Part shown: one piece after another, positions 41,611 through 51,952 of the stretch
Layout: each line of letters starts with the position of its first letter
Numbering within the stretch: the first letter of the stretch is position 1
Assembly (NCBI RefSeq): GCF_042675645.1
Contig: NZ_JBHTJH010000003.1
Span: forward strand, 1 to 64,000
Length of the DNA stretch: 64,000 nucleotides
DNA from: Sungkyunkwania multivorans
Lineage (GTDB): Bacteria; Bacteroidota; Bacteroidia; Flavobacteriales; Flavobacteriaceae
Direction of reading: 5' to 3'
Notes under the pieces: model-generated
What the model saw: the letters and a program-made list of their open reading frames with translations, nothing else
What the model was told of the DNA's origin: nothing
The model's database searches: none
Translations under genes and position numbers: made by a program

Positions 41611-44600
41611 TTAATTCCCAAAATTATATCTCAATGTAAATCCAGATCGAATGGTCGTTTGCGGGAAAGCCGTTGAGATCGCAAATTTAGAGAAGGTGTG
41701 GTCATAAAAGAATAGTGTCGTAAGGTTTTTACTCAAGGCATAATCTGCGGTAAATTTTATGCTCCAAATGTTCTGACCAGCCGTCACTTGATTGCTATTG
41801 ATGTCCAAATTTCTGATGATGGTAAGGTTATCCCTCAAAGACAGATCCGCCTTAAGGTTGATATCTCCTTTCAAGGTTACTTTTTTACCTCCCAGATTCG
41901 TGTTAAAACGCACATCGCTAAAACGATAGCCCAGTCCTATCACATACTCATTACCCTTGGTCTCTGTGAGTAAATTGTTGTCCAAACTCAGTGATAAGGC
42001 CCGGTCTTTTCGCAATTCAGCTAAAATTCGGATAGAGTTTTGCATTTCCATATCGAAGGAGATCAACGGATTGAATTGCTCTACCAAATTCACATTAGTG
42101 ATCAAGGTTTCGTTAAGGAAGTCGTCGTTCACTGGATTGATAGGTCTAAATCCGGGAACGATAGGGTCTCCATTCGCATCTAAATTGTCTCGCACCTGTT
42201 GCTGGTAATCTAAGTTCGCGTTAAAGTTGTTGATCGTATAACTCGCTCGATACCCATGCGCCAATGAAAAACGTTTGAAATTCTTCTTAAACCATTTTAG
42301 ACGCATCAGTCCAGTATATTTTAAGGTCCAGTTGGGCAGCGGCACATCCCTGAATGTCCGCAAACTGATCTTGCTCGCATCCCTACCTTTGTATGCCGCC
42401 AAAAACGCTGGAAGCAATACGGCCTGGTTGTTCTTGCTAAAGCGCTCTGGGAAACCATCTGCATCCAAGTTGGTATCGATGGGCTCGCCATTGGCCAATG
42501 CCAAACGCTGCGCTATTAGCAACCTGTTCTCTTTGAAATCCTCGAATGCTTGAGATATTTCCTCATCACTTTTACCAAAGGCCGTGCCGATGAGAATTGT
42601 AGAGATTCCGAAATTCCCGAAACGGTTGCCTATTTGTGGAATGTATTCAAGTTCTCCGCTTATCGGGTTGGGTCGTACTTCAAAGTTCTCCGCAAAGTTC
42701 TCAGAGAAGTTACGGTTACCCACCACATCGATCGTAAGGTCTGGAATAAGGTCGATACCTGCATTATAATCTATCTGAGAGTTGTCGATCTCGGTAAATT
42801 GCTGATTGAAGTTTGGGAACTGCGTCAACCATCCTTGTTTTGCTGCTTCAAAACGAATGTCCTGCTGACTTCCGAAGATAAAACCAACCGATGGCTTCAA
42901 AGTTCCGATGAACCCGACATCTGGAAGATATCCTGGAAGCACCTTTCCGCCATTTTGAGAATAATTCAGTTGAAAACGCTTTACAGCTGTGATCAGCCCT
43001 ATTCCTGTATTCAGAATTTTGGTTCCCACATTGTCTTTCACCTTTTTCTCTTTCTTAGGTGGTTTGGCTCCTGGTACGGGAGGCGTCTTTGTTCCGCCAC
43101 CGCCAGGGCCTGCAATTTTCTTGGCGCCTGCTTTTTTCTTTACTTTTTTTACCAATCCAACCGATTTGTATAGCTGGTCCAACGCCAAAGAGGTGTTGAT
43201 GCTGTGTGTGGCAGCATTTTCAACCCTGTTTACAATTCCCAGTGTATTTCCATTTTCATCTCTCACATCCTGCAAGGCATCTGAACCTCTGGTCCAGGCA
43301 AAATTACCTGTATAGTTATAACTCGAAGTAACGAAACCTAGCCCAGGAATCTTGCTAAAAGGCAGATCGTAAGTAACATTTAGCGCAGTACTATGCCTGT
43401 TGGGATCTCCAGTATCCCAAAAGCCATCCCACAATCCCAGATCCCTGTTGATCGTGCCGTCATCCTCAAAATAGTTCTTTACAATAAAATTGTTGGAAGC
43501 CGTGAAATTCATTCGCAAGGAACGTGTGAAATTATGAGTGATCGCATAGGACCAATCGAACAAGAAATTCCGTTGCTGCAAGGTTGGAACGATAGAGCCT
43601 TGAGGCAACCCAACATCTCTAAAGGTCTGCTCATTGAAGCTACGGTTGATATTCGAGGTCAATGAGATATTTGAAGGAAGTAGATTCAAGTTAAGGTCCT
43701 TTAACCAGGTCAAGTATTTCTTTTCACTTAAGAATTTCATATTCTTAAACGGCTCAAAATACTTTGGTTTAAAGCTATATCCATAATTGGCTCCCACGCG
43801 AACTTGCTGGTCGATAAATTCTGCTATCTCGTAATTATGTCTATTGGTCTCGTTATAAGAATACGAGAAGTCGAAGTTCTCAATATCATAGAAGCGTTGC
43901 TCTTGTTCGGCTCCTCTGTTTTTCCGCACACCGATAAAGTTGACGCTTCTACGCTTGGTATAGTCTATCGCCGTATTTCGTATCGAATCTTTGTCTTGCT
44001 GAGTGTCTGCAGCATCTATTTGGTCTTGCAGTTTCAGATCTTGGAAGAAGGGATCGAACTCTGGAGTGATCAGCTCTTCAGAAATACTATAGTTGAAAGG
44101 CACCTGTATGCCCCACTTTTTAGGTAATAGCTGTCCAAGATTCACATTGGTGTTCAAGGCATATTCTTGTGCATCCTCTCGTGCACGAGCATTGGGCACC
44201 TGATCGATCGACCCAAAACCAATGGTACTGATACTTCCAGTTGCAGAGACTGATGCGAAATCCGCCAAATTAGCGTCTAAGGCCCCAACAGCGGCCCAAC
44301 CACCTTGCTGATCCAATTCGGCCAACCGCAATTCATTGAACCATACTTCCCCGTCAACATCCCTGTTGGTTCCGTTCTTGATACCGATCATCATATTTCG
44401 GATACTGCCAAGCGTTGGATTTCCCGAGATCGCTACCCGATGTCTTCCCGCAATAGGGGTCACATTTGCCGTTAACACATCTCCCACAAAGGTCAATTCC
44501 TCTCCATTGACATCAAAGAACAAGGCGTCTGTCGTTAATGCCCCCGATGTCAATGCCTCTGACTTGATCCTAGAAAGAACGTCCAGCGAAAGATCGATGG

Positions 44601-47600
44601 AATTTTGATCTGGCCAAACCTGTTCCGCAGACAATCTGTTGGACTGGCCGATCACATACGGTGTTGGCGAAAGTGGCACTTCTATCTGATAATAATTCTC
44701 ATTAAGGTCGGTACCAATTCGAAGGAAACCGATAAGGTCGCCATCGGTGATATCTGGTTCATCTTGCAATCGTTCGGCATGCATAAACATTTTGATCTGT
44801 TTGTATTGCCGCATATCCACATCGACATTCTTAAACACCCCTCTTGCGTCATCCACTTCGAGATCACGCACTCTAAACGCCAAGGACTGCTCATTGAGAT
44901 TGACGATGGTGTTGTTGTTGTTTAACTGTTCCCGTTGCAACCCTGGAGGTAAGACATAATTAATTGGAGAACGATTCTCATTCTCTAGAATGTTCACAGC
45001 ACTTACATCTACAGTTGTATTTGGGTCTCCAGAGTTATCGGCTTCTTGGTCCAAGGACTGCGTGTAACGCCTCCAATCTCCTCGTATGAGGTCTAAGGTT
45101 CCAAAACGCATTACCACAGGCTGGTCGAAACCAGTAAGGTACATTCTCATAAAACGCACGGAGCGTAAGTCTGAGATATTATCTGGATTTTCAAAGAAAG
45201 GTGCAAAGGTCGGATTCTCGTAGAAACCAGGGGTTACCGGTATCTTAAATTGTATCCAGCGCACCTCTGGGATCACATCATTGTTGGGCACCTCCACATT
45301 GCTTAAAATTCTGATATCAGTAACAAAGGGATGATTCTCAGGTCGCATGTTCTTTCTTATCGGAATACGATATCCCAGATAATTATTGATGGTATTCATC
45401 GTCTGGTCTCGGTTGATATCCTCCGTATCTGGCAAGGTCGTAGCCCCACGATTCGTATCTCCCACGATCACGGGCGAGTTTCCGTCGGTACCATTATAAT
45501 CTCTATACCGCTCTAAGATGGTTCCGTCAGCGGCCAGGTAGAAACGGTAATTGTCCAAAGCGGGATCTTCTAATCCGCTATATCGTTGTTTTAAGGCAAA
45601 GGCTGTAGCATCAATATCTGGTGGTGTACCCGGAGTTGGGTCTGAACCATCTTCAAAAGCATCGGACAAACCGTCAAAGCCAACATCTTGCGCCTCCCTA
45701 TTAGTTTCATCTGCATCAAAGGCATAGACTAAAGACTGGGCAGAGGGGACCGATGCCCAATTTGTTTCAGTTACGAAATCATTACTTGTAGGGGTTGGCA
45801 AACCATTTTCATATTGTTTTCTTCCATCTTTTAATACATCCTCGGAAATATTTCCCAAGTTGAATACCAGTTCTCCCAAGTCGGTACCCGGAGCGGTAGA
45901 GTCGGTAAAAGTATCCAACAACCAGAACTGAATGAATTCTACATTGGCCTGCTCAAAGTTGGTCGAAGTGATGGCACGAGTAATTCCACCCCAGTTTTGT
46001 GATGGATTAGGAATCTCGTTAAGATTGGCTGTAGTATTCTGATTGGTATAATTGTAAGGCCCTCTTTCTTCGGGATAATAAGCCAGGTCCAAGGTAGTCT
46101 GTACCGTATTCTGTCCCTGTACCAGATTTTGCTGCGGAAAGATCTCGTTGATAAAGATGCGACGCGTCTCATTTAATGAGATATCATCATCACTGACATC
46201 GCCCGGACGCTGGGAGCTATAAAAAATAGGGTCGATCGTGTACCAAGCTAATTTTGCTCTATTAAACCCAGAACCTAAATCGTCATTAGGCAAATCACCT
46301 CCCGGAACTTCTTCTGGCACACTTGATAAACTCCAGGCCAGCACACCTTTCATATCGATATTGGTCTGTGAGCCTTCAAAATCATCCACATAGGAGGTCG
46401 CCTCCCCTTGGAATTCAGAATTTTTGGAAGCTCCAGCCGCCAAATACGCAAATTCTCCACGTACCGACACATTGGATGGTGCATCGGTATCGATATTGGG
46501 TAACTTATTCACCATTCTGGTCAAAAATGGTACTTCGGTAGAATAGTTACCTCGAAAACCTAACATGGTATTGTTTACAGGTTCTACCCCGTAATTTGCC
46601 TTTTGGGTCAGCGGACGTTCATTAAGATTTAAGACGGTAGCGCCAATAATAAAATTGTCATTGAACTGATGCTCTATATCCAAGCCAGTGAAGCGCTTGT
46701 TTTGCTGCCCAAAGACCGAATTGTTCTCTACCGAAACTTCGATGGGGGTGTTGGACGCCTTGAGGGCTTCATCCAAAATTTGCACACGCCCGATCTGGTA
46801 ATTCACCGTATAGTCCACCCCTTCTTGTAAGACACGACCACCAGCGGTAACACGTACCGACCCTCGTGGGACGTTGAACGCGCCGATCGGAATACCATCA
46901 CCGGCACCAGAAGATTTGTAACGACCCTTTAATTGAAACTTATTCTGTTCGCTACTTTCAAAAGCCGCAGCTTTGGTCTTATCATAGAGATCCCTATAGA
47001 CGTATTTTGCCTGATTGGGATTATAGGTGGACGGATCGTTATAATTCTCAGGACCCACGCCGGGTGTATTGTCGAGTGTTTCGAATAAGAATTCCCCAAA
47101 AGGCTCTACCGTGGTAAAGATGATGCGGCCATATTGTTCATCGACCGTAATTCCAGGGAGGTAATCAAAGAATCCATCTCCCCCTTCTTGTGGGTCGTTA
47201 TAAATATTTAACTTGTCCAATCTAAAGACGTTGAGCAATATCGTTTCCTGCAGGTCGGGATCGGGAAAGTTGGTTCCTGAGACCGGCGTGATATAGTTGA
47301 TCGGGGAAGGATCTGAATACAGAATATTCATTGAGAAATCTTCGCGATTCAACTGAAAGGCCCCTGTAGAATAGATGTTCTTCATCATCAGGTCCCACAC
47401 GGGCTGATCTACATTGGTAACGCTACTCTTCAGCATTTTTAGCACCAGACTCTGATTGTTCACTTCGATGACCTGACCATTGACATCCAATTCTACATCG
47501 GTAGAGTTCACCCCATCATTGGCGAATTCTCCCACTTGGAAGACTTGGCCCCCAGCGGTATATTGAAACGCAACGGCGATGACCTCATCATTGCTGAGTC

Positions 47601-48969
47601 GTTGATTCAAGGAAATATACCCAAGCTGCGTGTTGAGTTGATACTCGTTCGGCTCTAATTTTCGTGCCGATTCCATCACCGCATAATCAAAACCTTCTTG
47701 TGCTGTCCCTTGGGTAAAACCACTTTGGACAGTGGCGATGTCCCGTATAGCCTCTGACAAGATATTGCCTGCATTCCCTATTTCCGTGGGGTCGAAGTTG
47801 TTATTGCTGTTATCGGGAAATGCATTGGGGTCTGCCGTATTAAAGAAAGTAGCCACCTGATCGTCATAGGTCGTTTTTTCTGGATTGGACTCTCCCAGAT
47901 CTTGAATGGCCACCACATTCCTCACATTGTTCGTCCTTGCCGTACGGTTGGTGACATACACCTCTATACGAGTGATCTGAATGGGCGAATTGATATAAGG
48001 ATACGAACTGATATTGTTATTGTAGGTATCTCTAAAATATTGCGACAGGAAGAAGTGACGATCCTCGTCATAATCCAATGCGAACAATTGAAACTCTTGT
48101 AGCGTTCCTCCACCTTGGGCCGTGACCGACTGGGTTTGGGAACGTTGTTCGGAAAAGACACCCGTGATCCTCGTTCTTCCAAATTGTAGCTCGGTCTTTA
48201 CTCCAAAAAGGCTTTGAGCTCCATTGATCAACGAGCTGTTGATCGGCATGGATACGTTACCCACTTCGATCTTTCTAATGATATCATCCTCGGTAGGGGC
48301 GTATTCTAATTTGATCAGGTTTTGAAAGTTGAAGGTGGATTGTGTATCGTAATTGGCAGTCACTCTTAGACGCTCTCCAACTTTACCCAACAAACTAAGG
48401 CTAATACGCTGATCGAAGTCAAAGCTGATATTGCTTCTATTTCGAGGTGATAATGAAGGGTTATCGTTCTTTTGATAGCGTATTCCAAGGTCCATGGCCA
48501 CAGAACCCTGCGGGATGACCTCGATGGTGTTTCCTCCAAAAATGGTCTCGAAGAAACTAGAGTTGATATAAAATTCTGGTAAGAGATTTTTTCGTGCCTC
48601 TTCGGTACCATCTTTTCTCCCAGAGATGGCATCGATCTTTTCTTTGAAATAGCCCTTCATACTCTCTTTGAGGATAAGGTCTTGATATTGTTCGGGAGAA
48701 AGGATCAGCGGATATTTGATGTCGAATTCACCGACGGTCTCGGTGTAGACGTACTTGTCGAGTAAAGGGTCGTAGGTGTATTTTTGAACGATGCTATTGG
48801 GGTTCTTCAATTCGATCCTCCCTAAGCTATGGCCCGTCTTCACTGAATCTTGAACGGCTTCGTTCGGAGTTTGTTGCGCCCAAGTAGCACTGAGACCACC
48901 AAAGAGAAATAGTGCGAAAACGAAACGATGTATTCTTGTAAAAAATATTGGTTTGTTAGTTGTTTTCAA
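41611..48969 (-). CDS. sprA: SprA, giant outer-membrane translocon of the type IX secretion system / gliding motility
   Basis: A 2452-residue outer-membrane barrel, the size range of SprA/Sov. The signal peptide ends SATWAQ. Landmarks match my recall of the family: FDIKYPLILSPEQY, MDLGIRYQKNDNPSLSPR, RVTANYDTQSTFNFQNLIKL and IRKIEVGNVSMPINSSLI near the N-terminus. Further landmarks are ASKNSEFQGEATSYVDDFEG in the middle and the barrel end TIRSGFTLRYNFGN. A Lys/Pro-rich low-complexity insertion (KKVKKKAGAKKIAGPGGGG, about residue 1935) lies in the C-terminal half. It exports cargo with C-terminal sorting domains and is needed for gliding adhesin export. The gene lies 5 bp from ruvA. Confidence 0.97.
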   Translation of the reverse strand: MKTTNKPIFFTRIHRFVFALFLFGGLSATWAQQTPNEAVQDSVKTGHSLGRIELKNPNSIVQKYTYDPLLDKYVYTETVGEFDIKYPLILSPEQYQDLILKESMKGYFKEKIDAISGRKDGTEEARKNLLPEFYINSSFFETIFGGNTIEVIPQGSVAMDLGIRYQKNDNPSLSPRNRSNISFDFDQRISLSLLGKVGERLRVTANYDTQSTFNFQNLIKLEYAPTEDDIIRKIEVGNVSMPINSSLINGAQSLFGVKTELQFGRTRITGVFSEQRSQTQSVTAQGGGTLQEFQLFALDYDEDRHFFLSQYFRDTYNNNISSYPYINSPIQITRIEVYVTNRTARTNNVRNVVAIQDLGESNPEKTTYDDQVATFFNTADPNAFPDNSNNNFDPTEIGNAGNILSEAIRDIATVQSGFTQGTAQEGFDYAVMESARKLEPNEYQLNTQLGYISLNQRLSNDEVIAVAFQYTAGGQVFQVGEFANDGVNSTDVELDVNGQVIEVNNQSLVLKMLKSSVTNVDQPVWDLMMKNIYSTGAFQLNREDFSMNILYSDPSPINYITPVSGTNFPDPDLQETILLNVFRLDKLNIYNDPQEGGDGFFDYLPGITVDEQYGRIIFTTVEPFGEFLFETLDNTPGVGPENYNDPSTYNPNQAKYVYRDLYDKTKAAAFESSEQNKFQLKGRYKSSGAGDGIPIGAFNVPRGSVRVTAGGRVLQEGVDYTVNYQIGRVQILDEALKASNTPIEVSVENNSVFGQQNKRFTGLDIEHQFNDNFIIGATVLNLNERPLTQKANYGVEPVNNTMLGFRGNYSTEVPFLTRMVNKLPNIDTDAPSNVSVRGEFAYLAAGASKNSEFQGEATSYVDDFEGSQTNIDMKGVLAWSLSSVPEEVPGGDLPNDDLGSGFNRAKLAWYTIDPIFYSSQRPGDVSDDDISLNETRRIFINEIFPQQNLVQGQNTVQTTLDLAYYPEERGPYNYTNQNTTANLNEIPNPSQNWGGITRAITSTNFEQANVEFIQFWLLDTFTDSTAPGTDLGELVFNLGNISEDVLKDGRKQYENGLPTPTSNDFVTETNWASVPSAQSLVYAFDADETNREAQDVGFDGLSDAFEDGSDPTPGTPPDIDATAFALKQRYSGLEDPALDNYRFYLAADGTILERYRDYNGTDGNSPVIVGDTNRGATTLPDTEDINRDQTMNTINNYLGYRIPIRKNMRPENHPFVTDIRILSNVEVPNNDVIPEVRWIQFKIPVTPGFYENPTFAPFFENPDNISDLRSVRFMRMYLTGFDQPVVMRFGTLDLIRGDWRRYTQSLDQEADNSGDPNTTVDVSAVNILENENRSPINYVLPPGLQREQLNNNNTIVNLNEQSLAFRVRDLEVDDARGVFKNVDVDMRQYKQIKMFMHAERLQDEPDITDGDLIGFLRIGTDLNENYYQIEVPLSPTPYVIGQSNRLSAEQVWPDQNSIDLSLDVLSRIKSEALTSGALTTDALFFDVNGEELTFVGDVLTANVTPIAGRHRVAISGNPTLGSIRNMMIGIKNGTNRDVDGEVWFNELRLAELDQQGGWAAVGALDANLADFASVSATGSISTIGFGSIDQVPNARAREDAQEYALNTNVNLGQLLPKKWGIQVPFNYSISEELITPEFDPFFQDLKLQDQIDAADTQQDKDSIRNTAIDYTKRRSVNFIGVRKNRGAEQEQRFYDIENFDFSYSYNETNRHNYEIAEFIDQQVRVGANYGYSFKPKYFEPFKNMKFLSEKKYLTWLKDLNLNLLPSNISLTSNINRSFNEQTFRDVGLPQGSIVPTLQQRNFLFDWSYAITHNFTRSLRMNFTASNNFIVKNYFEDDGTINRDLGLWDGFWDTGDPNRHSTALNVTYDLPFSKIPGLGFVTSSYNYTGNFAWTRGSDALQDVRDENGNTLGIVNRVENAATHSINTSLALDQLYKSVGLVKKVKKKAGAKKIAGPGGGGTKTPPVPGAKPPKKEKKVKDNVGTKILNTGIGLITAVKRFQLNYSQNGGKVLPGYLPDVGFIGTLKPSVGFIFGSQQDIRFEAAKQGWLTQFPNFNQQFTEIDNSQIDYNAGIDLIPDLTIDVVGNRNFSENFAENFEVRPNPISGELEYIPQIGNRFGNFGISTILIGTAFGKSDEEISQAFEDFKENRLLIAQRLALANGEPIDTNLDADGFPERFSKNNQAVLLPAFLAAYKGRDASKISLRTFRDVPLPNWTLKYTGLMRLKWFKKNFKRFSLAHGYRASYTINNFNANLDYQQQVRDNLDANGDPIVPGFRPINPVNDDFLNETLITNVNLVEQFNPLISFDMEMQNSIRILAELRKDRALSLSLDNNLLTETKGNEYVIGLGYRFSDVRFNTNLGGKKVTLKGDINLKADLSLRDNLTIIRNLDINSNQVTAGQNIWSIKFTADYALSKNLTTLFFYDHTFSKFAISTAFPQTTIRSGFTLRYNFGN

Positions 48970-48974
48970 TACAA

Positions 48975-49556
48975 TTATAATTTTTTAAGCGCCCCTTTAA
49001 TAATATCCTCTACGGCAAGTTCCGGAGTTTCCTTAAGGAGTTGATCCACTACTTTTTCAGAGGATTTTCGCGTGAAGCCCAAAACCTCTAATGCAGATAA
49101 CGCTTCATCCTTATTGGTATTGCTTTCAAAAGGAGAAATTTCGTCGATGTCAAAGACCTTCAATACTTTGTCTTTTAGATCCAAAATAACACGTTGCGCA
49201 GTTTTAGCCCCAATTCCTTTGACAGCCTGTATCGACGCGACGTCGCCCGCTGCGATAGCATCTCTTACCATTTCGGGACTCATAGAAGATAGCATGGTTC
49301 GGGCAGTGCTTGCTCCCACCCCAGAAACCGACAGCAATAGCCTAAAGATGGTACGTTCGGATTTCTCCACAAAACCGAATAAGGTATGAGAATCTTCTTT
49401 CACTATTAAATGGGTGAATAGGCTGAGATTTTCAGCATCCGGAATTTTGGAAAATGTATGCAGCGATATATTAATAAAATACCCCACTCCATTGCAGTCG
49501 ATTACAACTTCGGTAGGGTTCTTTTCTACTAGCCGCCCTTTGATGTGCGTGATCAT
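48975..49556 (-). CDS. ruvA: Holliday junction branch migration protein RuvA
   Basis: A 193-residue protein binding four-way junctions with RuvB, whose gene ends at the right edge of the window. The N-terminal OB domain (MITHIKGRLVEKNPTEVVIDCNG) is followed by tandem helix-hairpin-helix motifs (SVSGVGASTARTMLSSM and AVKGIGAKTAQRVILDLKDK) and the C-terminal RuvB-contacting helical domain (EALSALEVLGFTRKSSEKVV). It is 5 bp from sprA and 44 bp downstream of maeB. Confidence 0.97.
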   Translation of the reverse strand: MITHIKGRLVEKNPTEVVIDCNGVGYFINISLHTFSKIPDAENLSLFTHLIVKEDSHTLFGFVEKSERTIFRLLLSVSGVGASTARTMLSSMSPEMVRDAIAAGDVASIQAVKGIGAKTAQRVILDLKDKVLKVFDIDEISPFESNTNKDEALSALEVLGFTRKSSEKVVDQLLKETPELAVEDIIKGALKKL

Positions 49557-49600
49557 GTTTTGGGTCCCAAGATTAAAGTCCCAAATGTAACAAAATCATT

Positions 49601-51886
49601 TTAATCCGCTCGCTGATGTTTTTCCTTTTCTTGGGCGTCGATGACCGCCACGGCTGCCATGTTGACCATTTCTTCAACACTAGCGCCTAACTGCAAGACG
49701 TGCGCGGGCTTTTTCATCCCCAATATGATGGGACCGATAGAATCGGCCTTGTTCAATTCTTTCATCAGCTTATAGCTTATGTTTGCTGAGTCTAAATTGG
49801 GGAAGACCAAGGTGTTGACCTTTTTTCCTGCCAATTTGGAAAACGGAAACTTATCCTGATGCATTTCTTTATTCAATGCAAAATCCGATTGCACTTCACC
49901 ATCCACAACGATATCTGGATAGTAACGATGCAGATACGCGACAGCTTCCCCTACTTTCCTTGATCTTTCGTTATCCGATGACCCAAAGTTGGCATAAGAG
50001 AGCATCGCAATGATCGGTTCCATTCCAAACATACGCACGGCATAGGCGGTCATTTGAGCGATCTTCGCCAGTTCTTTTGCTGAAGGGTCAATATTGATCG
50101 AGGTGTCTGACAAAAACATCGGTCCCCGTTCGGTGATCATCAGGTTGGTCGTAGCCACCTTTGCAACACCAGGTGCCTTTCCAATCAATTCCAGCAATGG
50201 TTTAAGCACGGTTGGATAGCTTCGAGAATAGCCCGAAAGCATGGCATCGGCATCGCCTTCGTTCACCATCATTGCAGCAAAATAGTTACGTTCGCGCATC
50301 TTTGCCCTAGCATCGTAATGCGTAACACCTCTGCGCTTTCTAGATTGCCAGTAGATCTTGGCATAATGATCCTTGATCTTCTTGTACTCATCACTCTTTG
50401 GATCGACAATAGGTACTTCGGTATCAAATTCTATTTCTGCCATCAGCTCCTTGATCACATCCTCTCTTCCCAATAGAATTGGGTGCCCGATGCCTTCATC
50501 AAGAACGATTTGAGCAGCTTTGAGAACATCAAGCTGGTCAGCTTCTGCAAATACAATTCTTTTTGGATTGGTCCTTGCACGATTGTGCAACAAACGAACG
50601 ATCTTATTATCATTCCCCAGTCGCTGTAACAATTCCTCTTCGTACTTTTCCCAATCCTCAATGTCTTCCCTTGCTACACCACTTTCCATCGCCGCCTTTG
50701 CCACAGCTGGTGGAACTTCGGCGATCAACCTTGGGTCAAATGGTTTTGGTATGATATATTCTTTTCCAAAGGTGAGTTTGGTCTCCCCGTAGGCGATGTT
50801 CACCTGCTCTGGGACCGGTTCTTTTGCAAGATTTGCCAGTGCTTTGACGGCAGCCATCTTCATGGCCTCATTGATCTTTGTTGCCCGCACATCCAAAGCT
50901 CCTCTAAAGATGAAAGGGAATCCGAGCACATTGTTTACCTGATTGGGATGGTCGGAACGTCCGGTGGCCATAATGATATCATCTCGGGTATCGATCGCTA
51001 GGTTGTAGGAGATCTCCGGATCTGGATTGGCCATGGCAAAAACGATCGGGTTTTTGGCCATCGACATCAACATTTCGGGAGAAACGATATCAGCAATGGA
51101 AAGTCCGATAAACACGTCGGCATCTTTCATTGCCTCTTCCAACGTATCGATCTTCCTTGATGAAGCAAATTCTTCTTTTTCTTTACTAAGTCCTTCCCTA
51201 TCTTTTCTGATAACTCCCTTGCTATCCAACATAACGATGTTCTCGGCCTTCGCACCAAACGCCTTGTACAATCGTGTGCAAGACACAGCAGCTGCCCCAG
51301 CACCGCTTACCACGATACGCACCTTATCTATCTTCTTTTTGGCGATCTCTAGAGCGTTTAGCAAGGCAGCGGCAGAAATGATCGCAGTACCATGCTGATC
51401 ATCATGCATTACTGGGATGTCCAACTCTTCTTTCAATCTGCGTTCGATCTCGAAGGCCTCTGGCGCTTTGATATCTTCTAGATTGATTCCTCCAAAAGTA
51501 GGTGCGATGGTCTTTACTGTTTCAACGAATTTATCGACATCCTTTGTATCCAGTTCGATATCGATACCATCGATGTCGGCAAATATTTTGAACAATAGCC
51601 CTTTTCCCTCCATCACAGGCTTGGATGCCTCTGGACCAATGTCTCCCAAACCAAGAACTGCTGTTCCATTGGTGATCACGGCCACCATATTTCCTTTGGC
51701 GGTATATTTATAGACGTTATTGGTATCGCGAGCGATCTCCAAGCAAGGTTCGGCAACACCTGGCGAGTAGGCCAATGCCAAATCTCGTTGAGTTGCATAT
51801 CTCTTCGTTGGAACGATCTTTATTTTGCCAGGCGTTGGTTTTGCATGGTATATAAGCGCTTCGCGTCTTTTACTTTCTTTACTCAT
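49601..51886 (-). CDS. maeB: NADP-dependent malic enzyme with C-terminal phosphotransacetylase-like domain
   Basis: Oxidatively decarboxylates malate to pyruvate, making NADPH. The 761-residue protein is a fusion. The malic enzyme domain (residues 1-430) has the active-site Tyr/Lys region YSPGVAEPCLEIARD, GLGDIGPEASKPVMEGK, MHDDQHGTAIISAAALLNAL and the NADP-binding VVSGAGAAAVSC. The C-terminal part (about 440-761) resembles phosphate acetyltransferase (AEADQLDVLKAAQIV, ISLSDTSINIDPSAKELA, GMKKPAHVLQLGASVEEMVN) and in MaeB is regulatory, sensing acetyl-CoA. A TACCTTTG element lies 31-38 bp upstream of the ATG. Confidence 0.96.
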   Translation of the reverse strand: MSKESKRREALIYHAKPTPGKIKIVPTKRYATQRDLALAYSPGVAEPCLEIARDTNNVYKYTAKGNMVAVITNGTAVLGLGDIGPEASKPVMEGKGLLFKIFADIDGIDIELDTKDVDKFVETVKTIAPTFGGINLEDIKAPEAFEIERRLKEELDIPVMHDDQHGTAIISAAALLNALEIAKKKIDKVRIVVSGAGAAAVSCTRLYKAFGAKAENIVMLDSKGVIRKDREGLSKEKEEFASSRKIDTLEEAMKDADVFIGLSIADIVSPEMLMSMAKNPIVFAMANPDPEISYNLAIDTRDDIIMATGRSDHPNQVNNVLGFPFIFRGALDVRATKINEAMKMAAVKALANLAKEPVPEQVNIAYGETKLTFGKEYIIPKPFDPRLIAEVPPAVAKAAMESGVAREDIEDWEKYEEELLQRLGNDNKIVRLLHNRARTNPKRIVFAEADQLDVLKAAQIVLDEGIGHPILLGREDVIKELMAEIEFDTEVPIVDPKSDEYKKIKDHYAKIYWQSRKRRGVTHYDARAKMRERNYFAAMMVNEGDADAMLSGYSRSYPTVLKPLLELIGKAPGVAKVATTNLMITERGPMFLSDTSINIDPSAKELAKIAQMTAYAVRMFGMEPIIAMLSYANFGSSDNERSRKVGEAVAYLHRYYPDIVVDGEVQSDFALNKEMHQDKFPFSKLAGKKVNTLVFPNLDSANISYKLMKELNKADSIGPIILGMKKPAHVLQLGASVEEMVNMAAVAVIDAQEKEKHQRAD

Positions 51887-51916
51887 ATCGTTGGTTGAAA
51901 TGAATTATTTGGCTAA

Positions 51917-51924
51917 CAAAGGTA
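51917..51924 (-). promoter_or_regulatory. -7 promoter element of maeB
   Basis: TACCTTTG on the minus strand matches TAnnTTTG; the predicted leader is about 25 nt. No exact TTG at the ideal distance. Confidence 0.5.
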
Positions 51925-51952
51925 AGGGGATTTATCTTCTGAAACATCATTA

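Noticed and set aside
42550..43173. 207-residue open frame on + inside sprA
   Set aside because: Antisense to a well-supported giant gene, with no recognisable motif.
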